Made by a program: the position numbers and the translations under genes. Below the pieces are notes generated by a model. The model ran no database searches. It was not told where the DNA came from and worked only from the letters and a program-made list of their open reading frames with translations. A stretch of DNA of 38,455 nucleotides from JAUXFS01 sp050329575. GTDB taxonomy: Bacteria; Pseudomonadota; Alphaproteobacteria; Rhodospirillales; Defluviicoccaceae. The stretch is taken from NCBI GenBank assembly GCA_050329575.1, contig JBHJOP010000135.1, positions 1 through 38,455 of the forward strand, in the 5' to 3' direction. This document shows, piece after piece, positions 1-7,774 of this stretch (the first letter of the stretch is position 1; every line of letters starts with the position of its first letter).

Positions 1-144
1 CTGCCGCCGGGTGGTCGGTGTCCACATGACGCGCTCCAAACAGGCTTTGACAACCGTTTGGAATCACATCTGAACCCGGCCATCCACCCCGAAATCGAGT
101 TTCAAGACGGCCTCTCAGAAGACATCATCTCTGCGCACCGATAA
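1..144 (+). CDS. C-terminal end of a gene cut by the window edge, unknown product
   Basis: Frame 1 is open from the first base to a TAA at 142-144, giving 47 codons with no start inside the window. The residues near the end (HPEIEFQDGLSEDIISAHR) look like ordinary protein rather than a GC-rich shadow frame, and the GC content is moderate. The gene lies just upstream of, and in the same direction as, the coupled set that starts at 166. I do not recognise the family. It could be chance, because 144 bases is a short open frame. Confidence 0.35.
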   Translation: MPPGGRCPHDALQTGFDNRLESHLNPAIHPEIEFQDGLSEDIISAHR

Positions 145-165
145 TACATGAAAAAGGATCAAGAA

Positions 166-456
166 ATGACATCTTTTGCGTTTTGCCTAATCAATGTCAA
201 GCTTCTGAAGAACGTATTTCCATGTGGCAAAGCTTTTTTTTGGCTCACCACTAAGCCAACGCTCGTCGCGGTGCGGGCCCTGATCTTCGCCGCGCTATCG
301 CACGTCATGTTTGCCGAGGACCTCACCACGCCGCTTCTGATGACCCATACTAACCCAGCAATGCTCCAGTTCGATGACGGCGAACCCGCTGATGCCGCGC
401 AGGCGCTGTTCTTCGCGAATGTTCCGATCGTCCGCGGCGATGAGGAGCAAGTATGA
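166..456 (+). CDS. Small hypothetical protein, first gene of a coupled three-gene set
   Basis: This encodes 96 residues of unknown function. I chose the ATG at 166 because an AAGGA sequence (154-158) sits 7 bases upstream of it, whereas the ATG at 148 lies before that ribosome-binding site. The last bases overlap the ATG of the next gene (ATGA at 453-456), which supports translation. There is a moderately hydrophobic stretch around residues 30-50 (VAVRALIFAALSHVMFA), possibly one membrane segment, and an acidic C-terminus. The first third is richer in A+T than the genes that follow. No family is recognised; the context suggests a small phage-type or surface-structure accessory protein, which is inference only. 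Confidence 0.5.
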   Translation: MTSFAFCLINVKLLKNVFPCGKAFFWLTTKPTLVAVRALIFAALSHVMFAEDLTTPLLMTHTNPAMLQFDDGEPADAAQALFFANVPIVRGDEEQV

Positions 457-1634
457 TGCTGGTTCACTTGGTAGCCGGTAGTGTCGCCGCAGCGGCCAGA
501 CCTATTTTGCCCTATGCATGGTCGTTCACCGCCGGCCTGCCGGCCGGGGTGACGTTCACCCGCCCCGGCACCGACACCGCAATCCAGACGGTCCGCAACG
601 CCAGCGGCTATGTCGCCACGCTCACCGGGGACACCTACGGCGTCGACCACTCGCTGTCGAACGTCCCGCTCGGCCTGCGGGCCGAGGGGGCGCGGACCAA
701 CGTCTGGTCCCACTCCGAGGAGATCACCAACGCGGACAACTGGGGACAGGCCGCCACCACCCGCACCCTCGATGCCACGACCGGGCCGGACAACACCCTG
801 TCCGGCGACAAGGTTGCGCACAACAGCACCTCGAACAACCAGAGCCGGATCACCGAGAATATGTCGCTCTCGGTCTACTCCGAGGGCGACACCTACGCCA
901 TCTCGGGTTGGTGGAAGGAGACCGGCCAGGGCAACAACGATTGGATCTGCTTTCGCCTGGGCAGTCACGAGGCGGTCGACCCGCACGTCTTCTTCAACAT
1001 CGGCGCGAGCCCTGGGCTCGGCAGCAACACCGATCCGGCGCGCGGGTTCGTCGAGGATTGGGGCAACGGCTGGCGGCGCCTCAAATGGCGGTCCTCCTAC
1101 AACGCCGACAGCGACGGCGTGGAGCGGGTACAGTTTACGTTGCAGGCGGCCGACCAGGGCGCCGGGAGTGTCGTCAGCTACGCCGGCGTCGTTGGCGAGG
1201 GGCAGTTCTTCTACGGGATGCAGAAAGAGCGCCTTGTCGACTTCGCCTCCTCCTACATCCCGACCGCCGGCGCGTCCGTCACCCGCAACCCGACGCTGGC
1301 GGTGGCCGACTTCGCGCTGACGTGGCCGGCGAAGCTGCGCATCAAGGGCCGCACGGCACCCGGCATCGGCACCGTCGAGGGCGACCAGGTCTTCCTGGCG
1401 CTGACGAACCGGAATAGCGGGCTGATCGAGGTCTACCGCCGAGCGTTTGACCGGAAGCTGATCCTTGCCCACGGATCAAAGGTCTATGACCTCGGCGTGG
1501 TGGGAGATGGCACCGACTTTGATCTCACCCAGGCGTTGGATGGTGCGCCGGGCGTAGATCGGGCCTACTTCGGGAGTAATGCCATCGGCGGGCAGCATTG
1601 GTTCGGAACAATTCATACGGTGGAACTGGCATGA
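453..1634 (+). CDS. Phage head-spike / carbohydrate-binding-like structural protein
   Basis: This encodes 393 residues. The pattern is one I associate with phage tail or head-spike fibre proteins: an early 'GLRAEGARTNVWSHSEEITNADNW' type block at about residues 75-100, a central beta-rich region resembling a carbohydrate-binding or concanavalin-like fold (about 105-250), and a closing 'SYIPTAGASVTR' block at about 268-279. In such proteins these blocks frame a jelly-roll domain. Start is the first of two adjacent ATGs, with GAGGAG upstream. It overlaps the preceding gene by 4 bases and the following gene by 4 bases (ATGA at 1631-1634), so the three are probably co-translated. It may belong to a prophage remnant or to a phage-derived adhesin. 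Family level is fairly sure, exact role is not. Confidence 0.6.
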   Translation: MMLVHLVAGSVAAAARPILPYAWSFTAGLPAGVTFTRPGTDTAIQTVRNASGYVATLTGDTYGVDHSLSNVPLGLRAEGARTNVWSHSEEITNADNWGQAATTRTLDATTGPDNTLSGDKVAHNSTSNNQSRITENMSLSVYSEGDTYAISGWWKETGQGNNDWICFRLGSHEAVDPHVFFNIGASPGLGSNTDPARGFVEDWGNGWRRLKWRSSYNADSDGVERVQFTLQAADQGAGSVVSYAGVVGEGQFFYGMQKERLVDFASSYIPTAGASVTRNPTLAVADFALTWPAKLRIKGRTAPGIGTVEGDQVFLALTNRNSGLIEVYRRAFDRKLILAHGSKVYDLGVVGDGTDFDLTQALDGAPGVDRAYFGSNAIGGQHWFGTIHTVELA

Positions 1635-2740
1635 GACAGCTGATCCTGGCGCCCCTGCTCTTGGCGCTCGCTGCGCCGGCATTCGGGCAGACCTTCACCT
1701 GCATGCCGTCCGGCTCCGGCACGCTGCGCGTGCTCGACGGCAACCACGGTTATGACCAGTTCATGTCGCACACCAATGCCAGTGGCGACGTGATCGACGC
1801 GCGAACGGCAGCGTTCCGGTTCAACAATTCCGTCTGGCCAATCCCGACGAACACGCGGAATAGCGGGCCGAGAGGATGCAATGATCCCGACGCGCCGAAC
1901 CCGTTACCGGTTAACCGCTACCCGATAAGCATCCGCAACGCCGTCGATGTGTGCTGGCAAGGCGGGACGGTGATCGGCGACGTGTCGTGGATCTCGGACT
2001 GGCGGCCCCAGTACTGCAACTCGGCGGGTTTCCTCCTTTACAGCGGGGTCGAGAGGTTCACGATCGAGGGTCTGCGGATGGATGGCACTTGGGATGGCAT
2101 CCGCGTCGGCGGCTCTGCTGACCCTGATACGACACACACCTACCGCTACGTCTGGCTTTCGAACATCCGCGACGACTGCCTGGAGAACGACAACGGCCGC
2201 AACCTGGTGGTCGAGGACAGCCTGTTCGAGAACTGCGGGCAGTCGTTCATCAGCGCGGACTCGGGGTCGGTGGGTGGCAACAGCCACCGCGAGACGCACC
2301 TCATGACCTTCCGCCGGGTGCTGGTGAGCTTCCGATCGTCCCCGAATGTCGCCACGGGCGATGGCTTCCGGCCGAAGATCATCAAGGGCGACCCCCTGGC
2401 CCCGTCGGTGGTGTTCTACGACAGCGTGATCAACCTGCCGGCTTGGCACAACGGCCTCAACGGCCGCTACGCCGGCGGGTGGGACATGATCCGCGACAGC
2501 GGCCTGTGTGAGACGGCGGCCAACAACAACGTGTTCCTGTGGACCGCCGACACGCCCTTCCCCTGGGAGGCCGGCTCGCCGCACGCGGCTTTCTGGCCCT
2601 GGTACGATCCCGGCATCGACCCGCTGCCGCCCTGCTTTGCGGTGCGAAAGAAAGGGCGAGAGGCGCGTGAGCATTGGTCGACTGCTCGGGCGGCATGGCT
2701 GCGGGAGCACCCGGAACTGCCTCGCATCGAAGGCGATTGA
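1631..2740 (+). CDS. Exported right-handed beta-helix protein
   Basis: This encodes 369 residues starting with a clear signal peptide (MRQLILAPLLLALAAPAFGQ, cleavage expected after AFG). The mature part has the short repeated hydrophobic strands typical of parallel beta-helix proteins, for example ISIRNAVDVCWQGGTVIGDV, FTIEGLRMDGTWDGIRVGG and NLVVEDSLFENCGQSFISAD at roughly residues 95-210. Several Cys residues could form disulfides after export. The start is fixed by an ATGA overlap with the upstream spike-like gene. Beta-helix proteins are often polysaccharide-binding or lyase-like tailspikes; no catalytic residues can be named from sequence alone. The charged C-terminus (KKGREAREHWSTARAAWLREH) lies outside the helix pattern. 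Confidence 0.6.
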   Translation: MRQLILAPLLLALAAPAFGQTFTCMPSGSGTLRVLDGNHGYDQFMSHTNASGDVIDARTAAFRFNNSVWPIPTNTRNSGPRGCNDPDAPNPLPVNRYPISIRNAVDVCWQGGTVIGDVSWISDWRPQYCNSAGFLLYSGVERFTIEGLRMDGTWDGIRVGGSADPDTTHTYRYVWLSNIRDDCLENDNGRNLVVEDSLFENCGQSFISADSGSVGGNSHRETHLMTFRRVLVSFRSSPNVATGDGFRPKIIKGDPLAPSVVFYDSVINLPAWHNGLNGRYAGGWDMIRDSGLCETAANNNVFLWTADTPFPWEAGSPHAAFWPWYDPGIDPLPPCFAVRKKGREAREHWSTARAAWLREHPELPRIEGD

Positions 2741-2969
2741 TTGTGAAGTTCGGACCTTCGAACAGAGAAGTGAAACGACATCGCAGGCAGGTGATCGGCG
2801 GCATGGCACGGTCCTACCCTGATTGGCCGTGCTGAACGGGGCCGTCGAACGTATCCAAAGCGTCGTTCTTGAACTACTTGAACGCTTCCCGGACCGCCTG
2901 TCGCGCGAGGTCGTCTTTGGAGCCTGTTTGTATCACGCAACGCTGAACCCGCCGACGCCGCGAGACTGC

Positions 2970-3437
2970 TCAGAAAACACCGGTCTCCAGCCCGGCGGCC
3001 ACAAGCATCCCTAGTTCGCGGCAGTCGTCGACGAACGTCTCCTGCCAGGCACCCCGGCAAATCAGCGGCGCCCGAACCGCTCGCCAGCGGAGGCCGGCGA
3101 CGATCGTCTCGACCGCCCGCCTGGTGCCAGTGCCGTTGTGCCCCGCACGGACCCAGAGGGCATACGGCAGCCCCTGCGTATGTTCGAGACAAGGATAGTA
3201 ACTGCGGTCGAAGAAGTCCTTGAGCGCGCTGCTCATATAGCCGAGGTTCTCGGTCGTGCCGAGGATCACCGCGTCTGCCGCCAGTACCGCCTCCGGCCCG
3301 GCCTCGAGCGGCGCCACCGCCACCACAGCGACTTCGGCGATTTCGGGGGACCTGGCGCCGTCGAGAACAGCCTCCAGCAGCCGCCGAGTGTTGGCCGACG
3401 GCGCATGGGCGACGACGAGCAGCGTCTTCGTGGTCAC
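2970..3437 (-). CDS. Flavodoxin-fold / NADPH-dependent FMN reductase-like protein
   Basis: This encodes 155 residues. It begins with a beta strand and phosphate-binding loop (LLVVAHAPSANTRRLLEAVL, residues 5-24) followed by the 'ADAVILGTTENLGYMSSALKDFFDRSYY' stretch (about 53-80), the usual FMN-contact region of flavodoxin-like and FMN-reductase-like proteins. Such proteins bind FMN and carry out two-electron or one-electron transfers in the cytoplasm. The start is GTG at 3437. It is a single-domain protein of the expected length. The neighbours are unrelated, and the gene is tail-to-tail with the plus-strand genes on its left. The substrate cannot be told. Confidence 0.75.
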   Translation of the reverse strand: MTTKTLLVVAHAPSANTRRLLEAVLDGARSPEIAEVAVVAVAPLEAGPEAVLAADAVILGTTENLGYMSSALKDFFDRSYYPCLEHTQGLPYALWVRAGHNGTGTRRAVETIVAGLRWRAVRAPLICRGAWQETFVDDCRELGMLVAAGLETGVF

Positions 3438-3485
3438 GACGACGGCCTCGCGTCGACGCCAGTCGCGCCGATTGCCGGGCGCGGG

Positions 3486-3980
3486 TCAGCGGCGCCGGAT
3501 CGCATCGGCCTGGAACCCCCAGACGCCGCGTTCATTGGCGCGCGCGATCCGCTCCTCGGCATGGTAGGCGAACGGCGCATCGGGCCGCGCCAGCGCCAAC
3601 CCTTGGCCGATCAGGTAGGTGCCGAGATCGTCACCGTCGCTGAACCGTGAATGGCCGACTGAGCAGAACGCCTCCAGGCTGCCGTCGGCGAGCGCCCGCA
3701 CCTCGCGGCAGCGGACGAAACCCTGGATCTTGAAGTCGAGGGCGAGGGCGGCCCGGGACGCACAGCGGACGGGGCGCAGTGCGGTGCGGCAGCGCCGCTC
3801 GTCGGCCGGCAAGTGCACCCCGAACAGCCGGATGGTCCGACCCCGGACCACGAGCGTGGCGTCGTCGCGGACGATCGCGTAGCTCTCGACGACGCTCGCA
3901 GCGGCCACCGACCGTCCGGCGGCCCCCGCGATCGCCAAGGCGACCAAGCCCAGAACCAACGCTGTCGCCCGCCCTGCCAT
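3486..3980 (-). CDS. Exported SNase-like protein, probably catalytically inactive
   Basis: This encodes 164 residues from the ATG at 3980. A GTG at 3989 would add three residues, but a GGAGG at 3988-3992 lies 8 bases before the ATG and overlaps that GTG, so the ATG is preferred. The N-terminus is a signal peptide (about residues 1-28, ending ...GRSVAAAS). The core follows the staphylococcal-nuclease OB-fold pattern: 'TLVVRGRTIRLFGVHLP', and later 'LGTYLIGQGLALA' and 'EERIARANERGVWGF'. In active members the loop reads G-[IV]-D-x-P-E. Here it is GVHLPA, so the metal-binding Asp and the catalytic Glu are missing, and no clear second catalytic Arg motif is seen. Several Cys residues suggest a disulfide-stabilised periplasmic protein. 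Function unknown. Confidence 0.65.
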   Translation of the reverse strand: MAGRATALVLGLVALAIAGAAGRSVAAASVVESYAIVRDDATLVVRGRTIRLFGVHLPADERRCRTALRPVRCASRAALALDFKIQGFVRCREVRALADGSLEAFCSVGHSRFSDGDDLGTYLIGQGLALARPDAPFAYHAEERIARANERGVWGFQADAIRRR

Positions 3981-4454
3981 CGCCGACACCTCCGTTGCCG
4001 CGCGGTGATGGTGCCATCGCCGGGCGGCGGTGAAAACCCCGATCTCGTTTCATTGGCCGGCCCGCGGCAAGACGACGGCCGGAAGGGGCGTCGTCGCGAA
4101 GATGCCCCGGGACATCAGTTGCTGGTGATGACGACGCCCTCGATGGCCAGCGGGGTTGGTGTCCCGGCTGGTCGTGTCGTTCACCTCGCGTTCGCTCTGT
4201 CCTCTGGCCACGCTGCCCGCCGTTCGGTCGCTGCACCGCCCGTTACTCCATGAAACCCACCATCTCACCGATAGCCCGCACGGCGCTCCGTCAACGCCGT
4301 GCAACCCTGGCAAGAACGAACCCCGCCGGTTGAACCGGCATTCGCGGGCGGAGGCGCTCGTCCGTTCGATGCCCCTGTTGCTCAGGCCCGCTCTTCGTCT
4401 ACGCCCCGGCGCAACCCCGGGACCTCTGGCTGCCAACGACCGAAACGGGCGGAC
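3981..4454. other. 474-base stretch without a convincing gene
   Basis: This lies between the SNase-like gene and the downstream end of the GNAT gene. Several open frames cross it on both strands, but they are rich in Arg/Pro/Ser as expected for random reading of GC-rich DNA, and none has a ribosome-binding site with a recognisable product. One minus-strand frame ends with a protein-like tail (IEGVVITSN before a TGA near 4119) but is closed upstream by another stop and has no start. It may be a decayed gene end. No tRNA, repeat array or strong hairpin is visible. Confidence 0.5.
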
Positions 4455-5045
4455 TCAGCTCCCATGGAGGGGGAGGGTTTTCGCCAGCAGCACCGCATCG
4501 CCGTCGGCGTACAGCAGGAGCGGGTGAGGGACGAGGGGACGGCGCGCCAATTCCTTGAAGCCGAGCCGGCGGTAGAGCCGCATCGCATCCTCGTTGCCCT
4601 CGAAGCAGATCAGGCTGACCCGCGGCCGGTGAAGGGTGCGGGCCCGCTCGTCCGTCACGGCCATCAGTCGGGTGCCGATGCCCTGGCCGCGATGCGGGGC
4701 GAACACCGCGACCCCGGCGAGATAGAGACTGCCCCAATCCGCGAGCTCGGCGTAGGGGCGAAGGACCGGATTCGTCTGCGGCTCGGCGTCCGGGTCGGCG
4801 TCGATAGGAAATCCGTGGGCCATCCCCACCACCCTCCCATCGACTTCGGCAAGAATGCAGTTCTCGTAGGAGAAGGCCACGTCATCGCGGGCATAGCGTC
4901 GCATACCGGCTTCGAGCGCCGTCTCCCCCGGCGCGGCGACCGTTCGCCAGATGTATTCGGCGAGGCCGTCCGACGAAATCAGGAACAACTGAGCGATGGT
5001 TGCGCTGTCCGCACGACCAGCCGGTCGGATGGTCACGCGGGTCAT
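4455..5045 (-). CDS. GNAT family N-acetyltransferase
   Basis: This encodes 196 residues, the usual size of a single GNAT domain. Motif A, which binds the acetyl-CoA pyrophosphate, is visible as LAGVAVFAPHRGQGIGTRLM (about residues 109-128; R/Q-x-x-G-x-G/A). It is followed by the C-terminal 'GNEDAMRLYRRLGFKE' signature (about 149-164) found in most acetyltransferases of this family. The N-terminus 'VTIRPAGRADSATIAQLF' is the standard first strand and helix. The start ATG at 5045 has GGGAGGA upstream. The acceptor substrate cannot be predicted. It is a stand-alone gene, separated from the flagellar block by 451 bases. Confidence 0.85.
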   Translation of the reverse strand: MTRVTIRPAGRADSATIAQLFLISSDGLAEYIWRTVAAPGETALEAGMRRYARDDVAFSYENCILAEVDGRVVGMAHGFPIDADPDAEPQTNPVLRPYAELADWGSLYLAGVAVFAPHRGQGIGTRLMAVTDERARTLHRPRVSLICFEGNEDAMRLYRRLGFKELARRPLVPHPLLLYADGDAVLLAKTLPLHGS

Positions 5046-5496
5046 CGATGGTCCTCCCGCTCTTGGATACGACTGTGATCACCATAACCGATCGCCGCCC
5101 CGCGACCACGTCGCGTCAGTCGTCGCTATCGAGGCCGGCGGCGGGACCTCGGCGGGGAGGGCGGGTGAGGAGGGACTTGGTGCTTGCGGTAACGGCGCGG
5201 CGTCCGACTGCGTGCTCATACCGTGATGCAGCCGCAAGGCGCCCTGCCTCATAAACGCGGTCGTGACGTACGACGGGGCGCGAATGCTGGGGCGCTGCTG
5301 CCGCCATCCGCGCGGCGCGCTCGCCGAGATCGTCCACGAGATGCCGCGCACCGACGAACTCCGGGTCCAGACCACAGTCCGGGCCCGTGCAACGGTGCAG
5401 GCCTGTCGGGCCGGCATAGCCGACATCGCCGATCTTCCGATCGGCAGGTCTAGCCGGGCATTGGCCTGTGGGCGGGCCGCGAACCGGGCGGGCGTG
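5046..5496. other. 451-base stretch at the end of the flagellar block, no confident gene
   Basis: This lies downstream of the second FliK-type gene, where related genomes sometimes carry a small FlhB-like gene; no FlhB-like sequence is readable here in any minus-strand frame. The frame that continues past the TGA of the fliK-type gene stays open to about 5116 and reads fairly protein-like in its middle (GPDCGLDPEFVGARHLVDDL), but its only start is a GTG at 5337 without a good ribosome-binding site. It could be a remnant or a chance frame. The promoter of the GNAT gene must lie at the low-coordinate end. Confidence 0.4.
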
Positions 5497-6966
5497 TCAG
5501 ACGAGGACACCGGCGGTGCGGGCGGAGGAGACGGCGGCGGCGTCGTCGACGAAGCCGGGAGGCGCTGCCTGGAAACCGACGGCACCGCCAAGGCCGGTGA
5601 AGGCAGAAGCATCGGCGAACAGGCCGCGAATGTGGTCGCGCATCGCCAGCGGCAGTGGACTCTCGCTACGAACGATCAGGTCGAGTCGGCGCCCACGTTC
5701 CCCTACCAAGCCGTCGAGTTGGAGGCGCCCCAGACGGCTCAGCGTGACGTCGACCACAAAGCGTCGGCCGCGCGACGTTCGGTCGGCCCCGCCAGTGCCG
5801 TCGTCGACCGAATCGTTGCCGCGGCGCAGCCACAGCCGTACCGGCGTGATCTCGCCATCGCCAAACATCGGCATTGGCGTGATCCGCCAGTCGCGCGCGG
5901 TGACCTCGTCGCCGCCGCCGAGACGCTGGAACTCGCTGGCGAAGCGGGACGCGAGGTCGGGGTGGGCGCGCTCGAGCGCCCGCACGGCGTCGTCGCCGAG
6001 CCAGCCGCGCAGTTGGCCGCCGCGCAACGCCGAAAGGAAGAAGAGCAGCGCCGCGGTGAGGCGGGAGTCGGGGCGGGGCAGCACCGTCTCCAGCAACCGC
6101 TGTGTCGTTGACGGATCGGTTGCCCGTAGCGCCGCAATCCCCTCGGCGAGTGCAGGCCAGGGTATGTCCACGGTCGCCATGGAGGCGACCCGCGCCACCG
6201 GCGATGGCGCGGGCCCCAGCGAGGGCTGCGCCGGGCCGGCGATCTCCACCGTCAGCACCGTGCCGCGCGGCAGTGCCGCCGTGGGCACAGTCAGTATGCC
6301 GGCCGAGGTGCCAACGATCGGTCGGCCGGTGGCATCGTTGCCGATCACCATGGCGGCGATGACGCGGCCCGACGCGAATGCGGTCGGCTCGAATGCGGCT
6401 GCGGCGTTGGAGCTCGCAGTGGTCGCGCCCGGTGGCGCCACCGTGACGACCGCGAGCGGCAGCTTGCTCCCGGCGGCAAGGAGCGTCGGCGCTGCCGCTG
6501 CGCCGGGCGTGCGGGTATCCGGCGCGGCCATCCACTGAGCCGGTGCTGCGAGGGTGGCGATCAAGCGGGTCCCCGCGGAGATTTGGCTGAGCGCGGTTGG
6601 TAATGCGGGGGGCGACGACGGTGGTGCTCCGGACGCCGCCGACGGAGGCGACGACGTGGGCGGCGGCGGTGGGTCGGCGGGAGGCCGGCCAATGGCGGTG
6701 ATGTGCAACTCGAAGCGCGGCGCCGTCGCCTTGAGGACCAACGCCAGTGTAGACCCGGGGGCGAACGGAACGGGGGTCTGCAGATCGACGGTCCCGGCGG
6801 CGGTGTGGACCTGCGCCACGCCGGGCGCGGCCTGCGTCAGCACCACTGCGAGCAATCGGCTGCCGACCGGCAGCGCCCGCAACGCCGGCGGCGGATTGGC
6901 GACCACCGCCAGCGACGCCAGCGCCGGCGGCGCGAGGCCCGGCGGCGAGGCGATAGGGGTCAGCAC
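5497..6966 (-). CDS. FliK-type hook-length control-like protein (second copy)
   Basis: This encodes 489 residues, low-complexity and rich in Ala/Pro/Thr/Val, typical of FliK-like substrates of the flagellar export system. The first ~90 residues form a beta-rich domain (ALPVGSRLLAVVLTQ...GTVDLQTPVPFAPGSTLALVL), then a Pro-rich linker (PPADPPPPPTSS...), further beta-rich repeats, and an alpha/beta C-terminal region (about 340-470; 'VDVTLSRLGRLQLDGLVGERGRRLDLIVRSE') resembling the FliK C-terminal domain, which acts as the ruler/switch signal on FlhB. The start is GTG at 6966 with GAGGGGG upstream, 13 bases after the flhG stop, so it is the last gene of the flhA-flhF-flhG series. The true hook-length protein is more likely the gene at 19622-21205; this one may have a related role. 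No symbol assigned. Confidence 0.6.
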   Translation of the reverse strand: MLTPIASPPGLAPPALASLAVVANPPPALRALPVGSRLLAVVLTQAAPGVAQVHTAAGTVDLQTPVPFAPGSTLALVLKATAPRFELHITAIGRPPADPPPPPTSSPPSAASGAPPSSPPALPTALSQISAGTRLIATLAAPAQWMAAPDTRTPGAAAAPTLLAAGSKLPLAVVTVAPPGATTASSNAAAAFEPTAFASGRVIAAMVIGNDATGRPIVGTSAGILTVPTAALPRGTVLTVEIAGPAQPSLGPAPSPVARVASMATVDIPWPALAEGIAALRATDPSTTQRLLETVLPRPDSRLTAALLFFLSALRGGQLRGWLGDDAVRALERAHPDLASRFASEFQRLGGGDEVTARDWRITPMPMFGDGEITPVRLWLRRGNDSVDDGTGGADRTSRGRRFVVDVTLSRLGRLQLDGLVGERGRRLDLIVRSESPLPLAMRDHIRGLFADASAFTGLGGAVGFQAAPPGFVDDAAAVSSARTAGVLV

Positions 6967-6979
6967 GTCGATCGCCCCC

Positions 6980-7774
6980 TCATGGACAGAAGCCGGCCAG
7001 CTTGTCGGCGATCGCCTCGACGTCGGCGACCGCCTCGCTGGTCGGGAAACGCGTCAACAGCGAAGCCTGGCTCCGGATCGCCTCGCGCACCTTGGGGTCG
7101 CGGCGCACGACGCCGAGCAGCGGTGGCGATATCTTGAGGAATCCCTCGCAGGCCTTGTAGAGGGTGTTGAACGTCCGCTCGCCCTCGCGCGCCGAGTTGG
7201 CCATGTTGACGACGATGCGGATGTTGCCGCCGGCTCGGTCGGCGTGGGTGACCTTGATGAAGGCGTAGGCATCGGTGAGCGAGGTGGGCTCGTCGGTGAC
7301 CACGACCAGGCAGGTGCCGACGTTGCAGGTCAGTTGGCGGACCGTGCGCTCGACTCCGGCCCCGAGGTCGAGGATCACGTTGTCGTAGCCCTGGGCGAGG
7401 AGCGCGAGTGTGTCGCCGAGCAACTGCAGCCGGCTCGGTGGAACGTTGGCCAAGCGACCGGAACCGGAACGGCCGGCGATGATGTCGAAGCCACCCTCCT
7501 CGAAGCGCATCGTCGCCTGGGCAAGGGTTAGCCGGCCGGTCAGCACGCCGCCGAGGTCGTGCTTGGGCATCAGCCCCAACTGGATGTCGACGTTGGCGAG
7601 GCCGAGATCGCCGTCGAACAGCAGTGTGCGCCGACCCGCCTTGGCGAGGGCGTGGGCGAGGGTGATCGCGAACCAAGTCTTGCCGACGCCACCCTTGCCG
7701 GAGGCGACGGCAATCATGTTGCGCCCCTTTGCCAGCGGTGCCGGGCGGAAGGCGGGAGAAGCGGCGGTCGTCAT
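6980..7774 (-). CDS. flhG: FlhG, MinD-type ATPase controlling flagellar number
   Basis: This encodes 264 residues of the MinD/ParA P-loop ATPase family. The deviant Walker A motif is SGKGGVGKT at residues 25-33 and the switch region is DGDLGLANVDIQLGL (about 54-68). FlhG restrains the GTPase FlhF and the flagellar regulator so that the correct number of flagella forms, usually at a pole. The N-terminal DQAxxLR-type helix that activates the FlhF GTPase in other bacteria is not visible; residues 1-18 are Ala/Pro-rich instead. The start overlaps the flhF stop by 4 bases (ATGA), which is strong evidence for coupling with FlhF. Confidence 0.88.
   Translation of the reverse strand: MTTAASPAFRPAPLAKGRNMIAVASGKGGVGKTWFAITLAHALAKAGRRTLLFDGDLGLANVDIQLGLMPKHDLGGVLTGRLTLAQATMRFEEGGFDIIAGRSGSGRLANVPPSRLQLLGDTLALLAQGYDNVILDLGAGVERTVRQLTCNVGTCLVVVTDEPTSLTDAYAFIKVTHADRAGGNIRIVVNMANSAREGERTFNTLYKACEGFLKISPPLLGVVRRDPKVREAIRSQASLLTRFPTSEAVADVEAIADKLAGFCP

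Noticed and set aside
159..1472. 437-codon minus-strand frame opposite the spike-like gene
   Set aside because: Low-complexity Ala/Arg/Val/Gly composition; the plus-strand frame has coupled starts and a recognisable pattern.
2823..3014. 63-codon plus-strand frame from a TTG
   Set aside because: The middle looks protein-like, but the start is TTG without a good ribosome-binding site and the end overlaps the flavodoxin-like gene. Possibly a gene remnant.
5116..5496. In-frame continuation of the second fliK-type gene past its TGA, including GTG-started 73 codons at 5337
   Set aside because: Partly protein-like, but no proper start or ribosome-binding site and no recognisable family. Stop readthrough would be special pleading.
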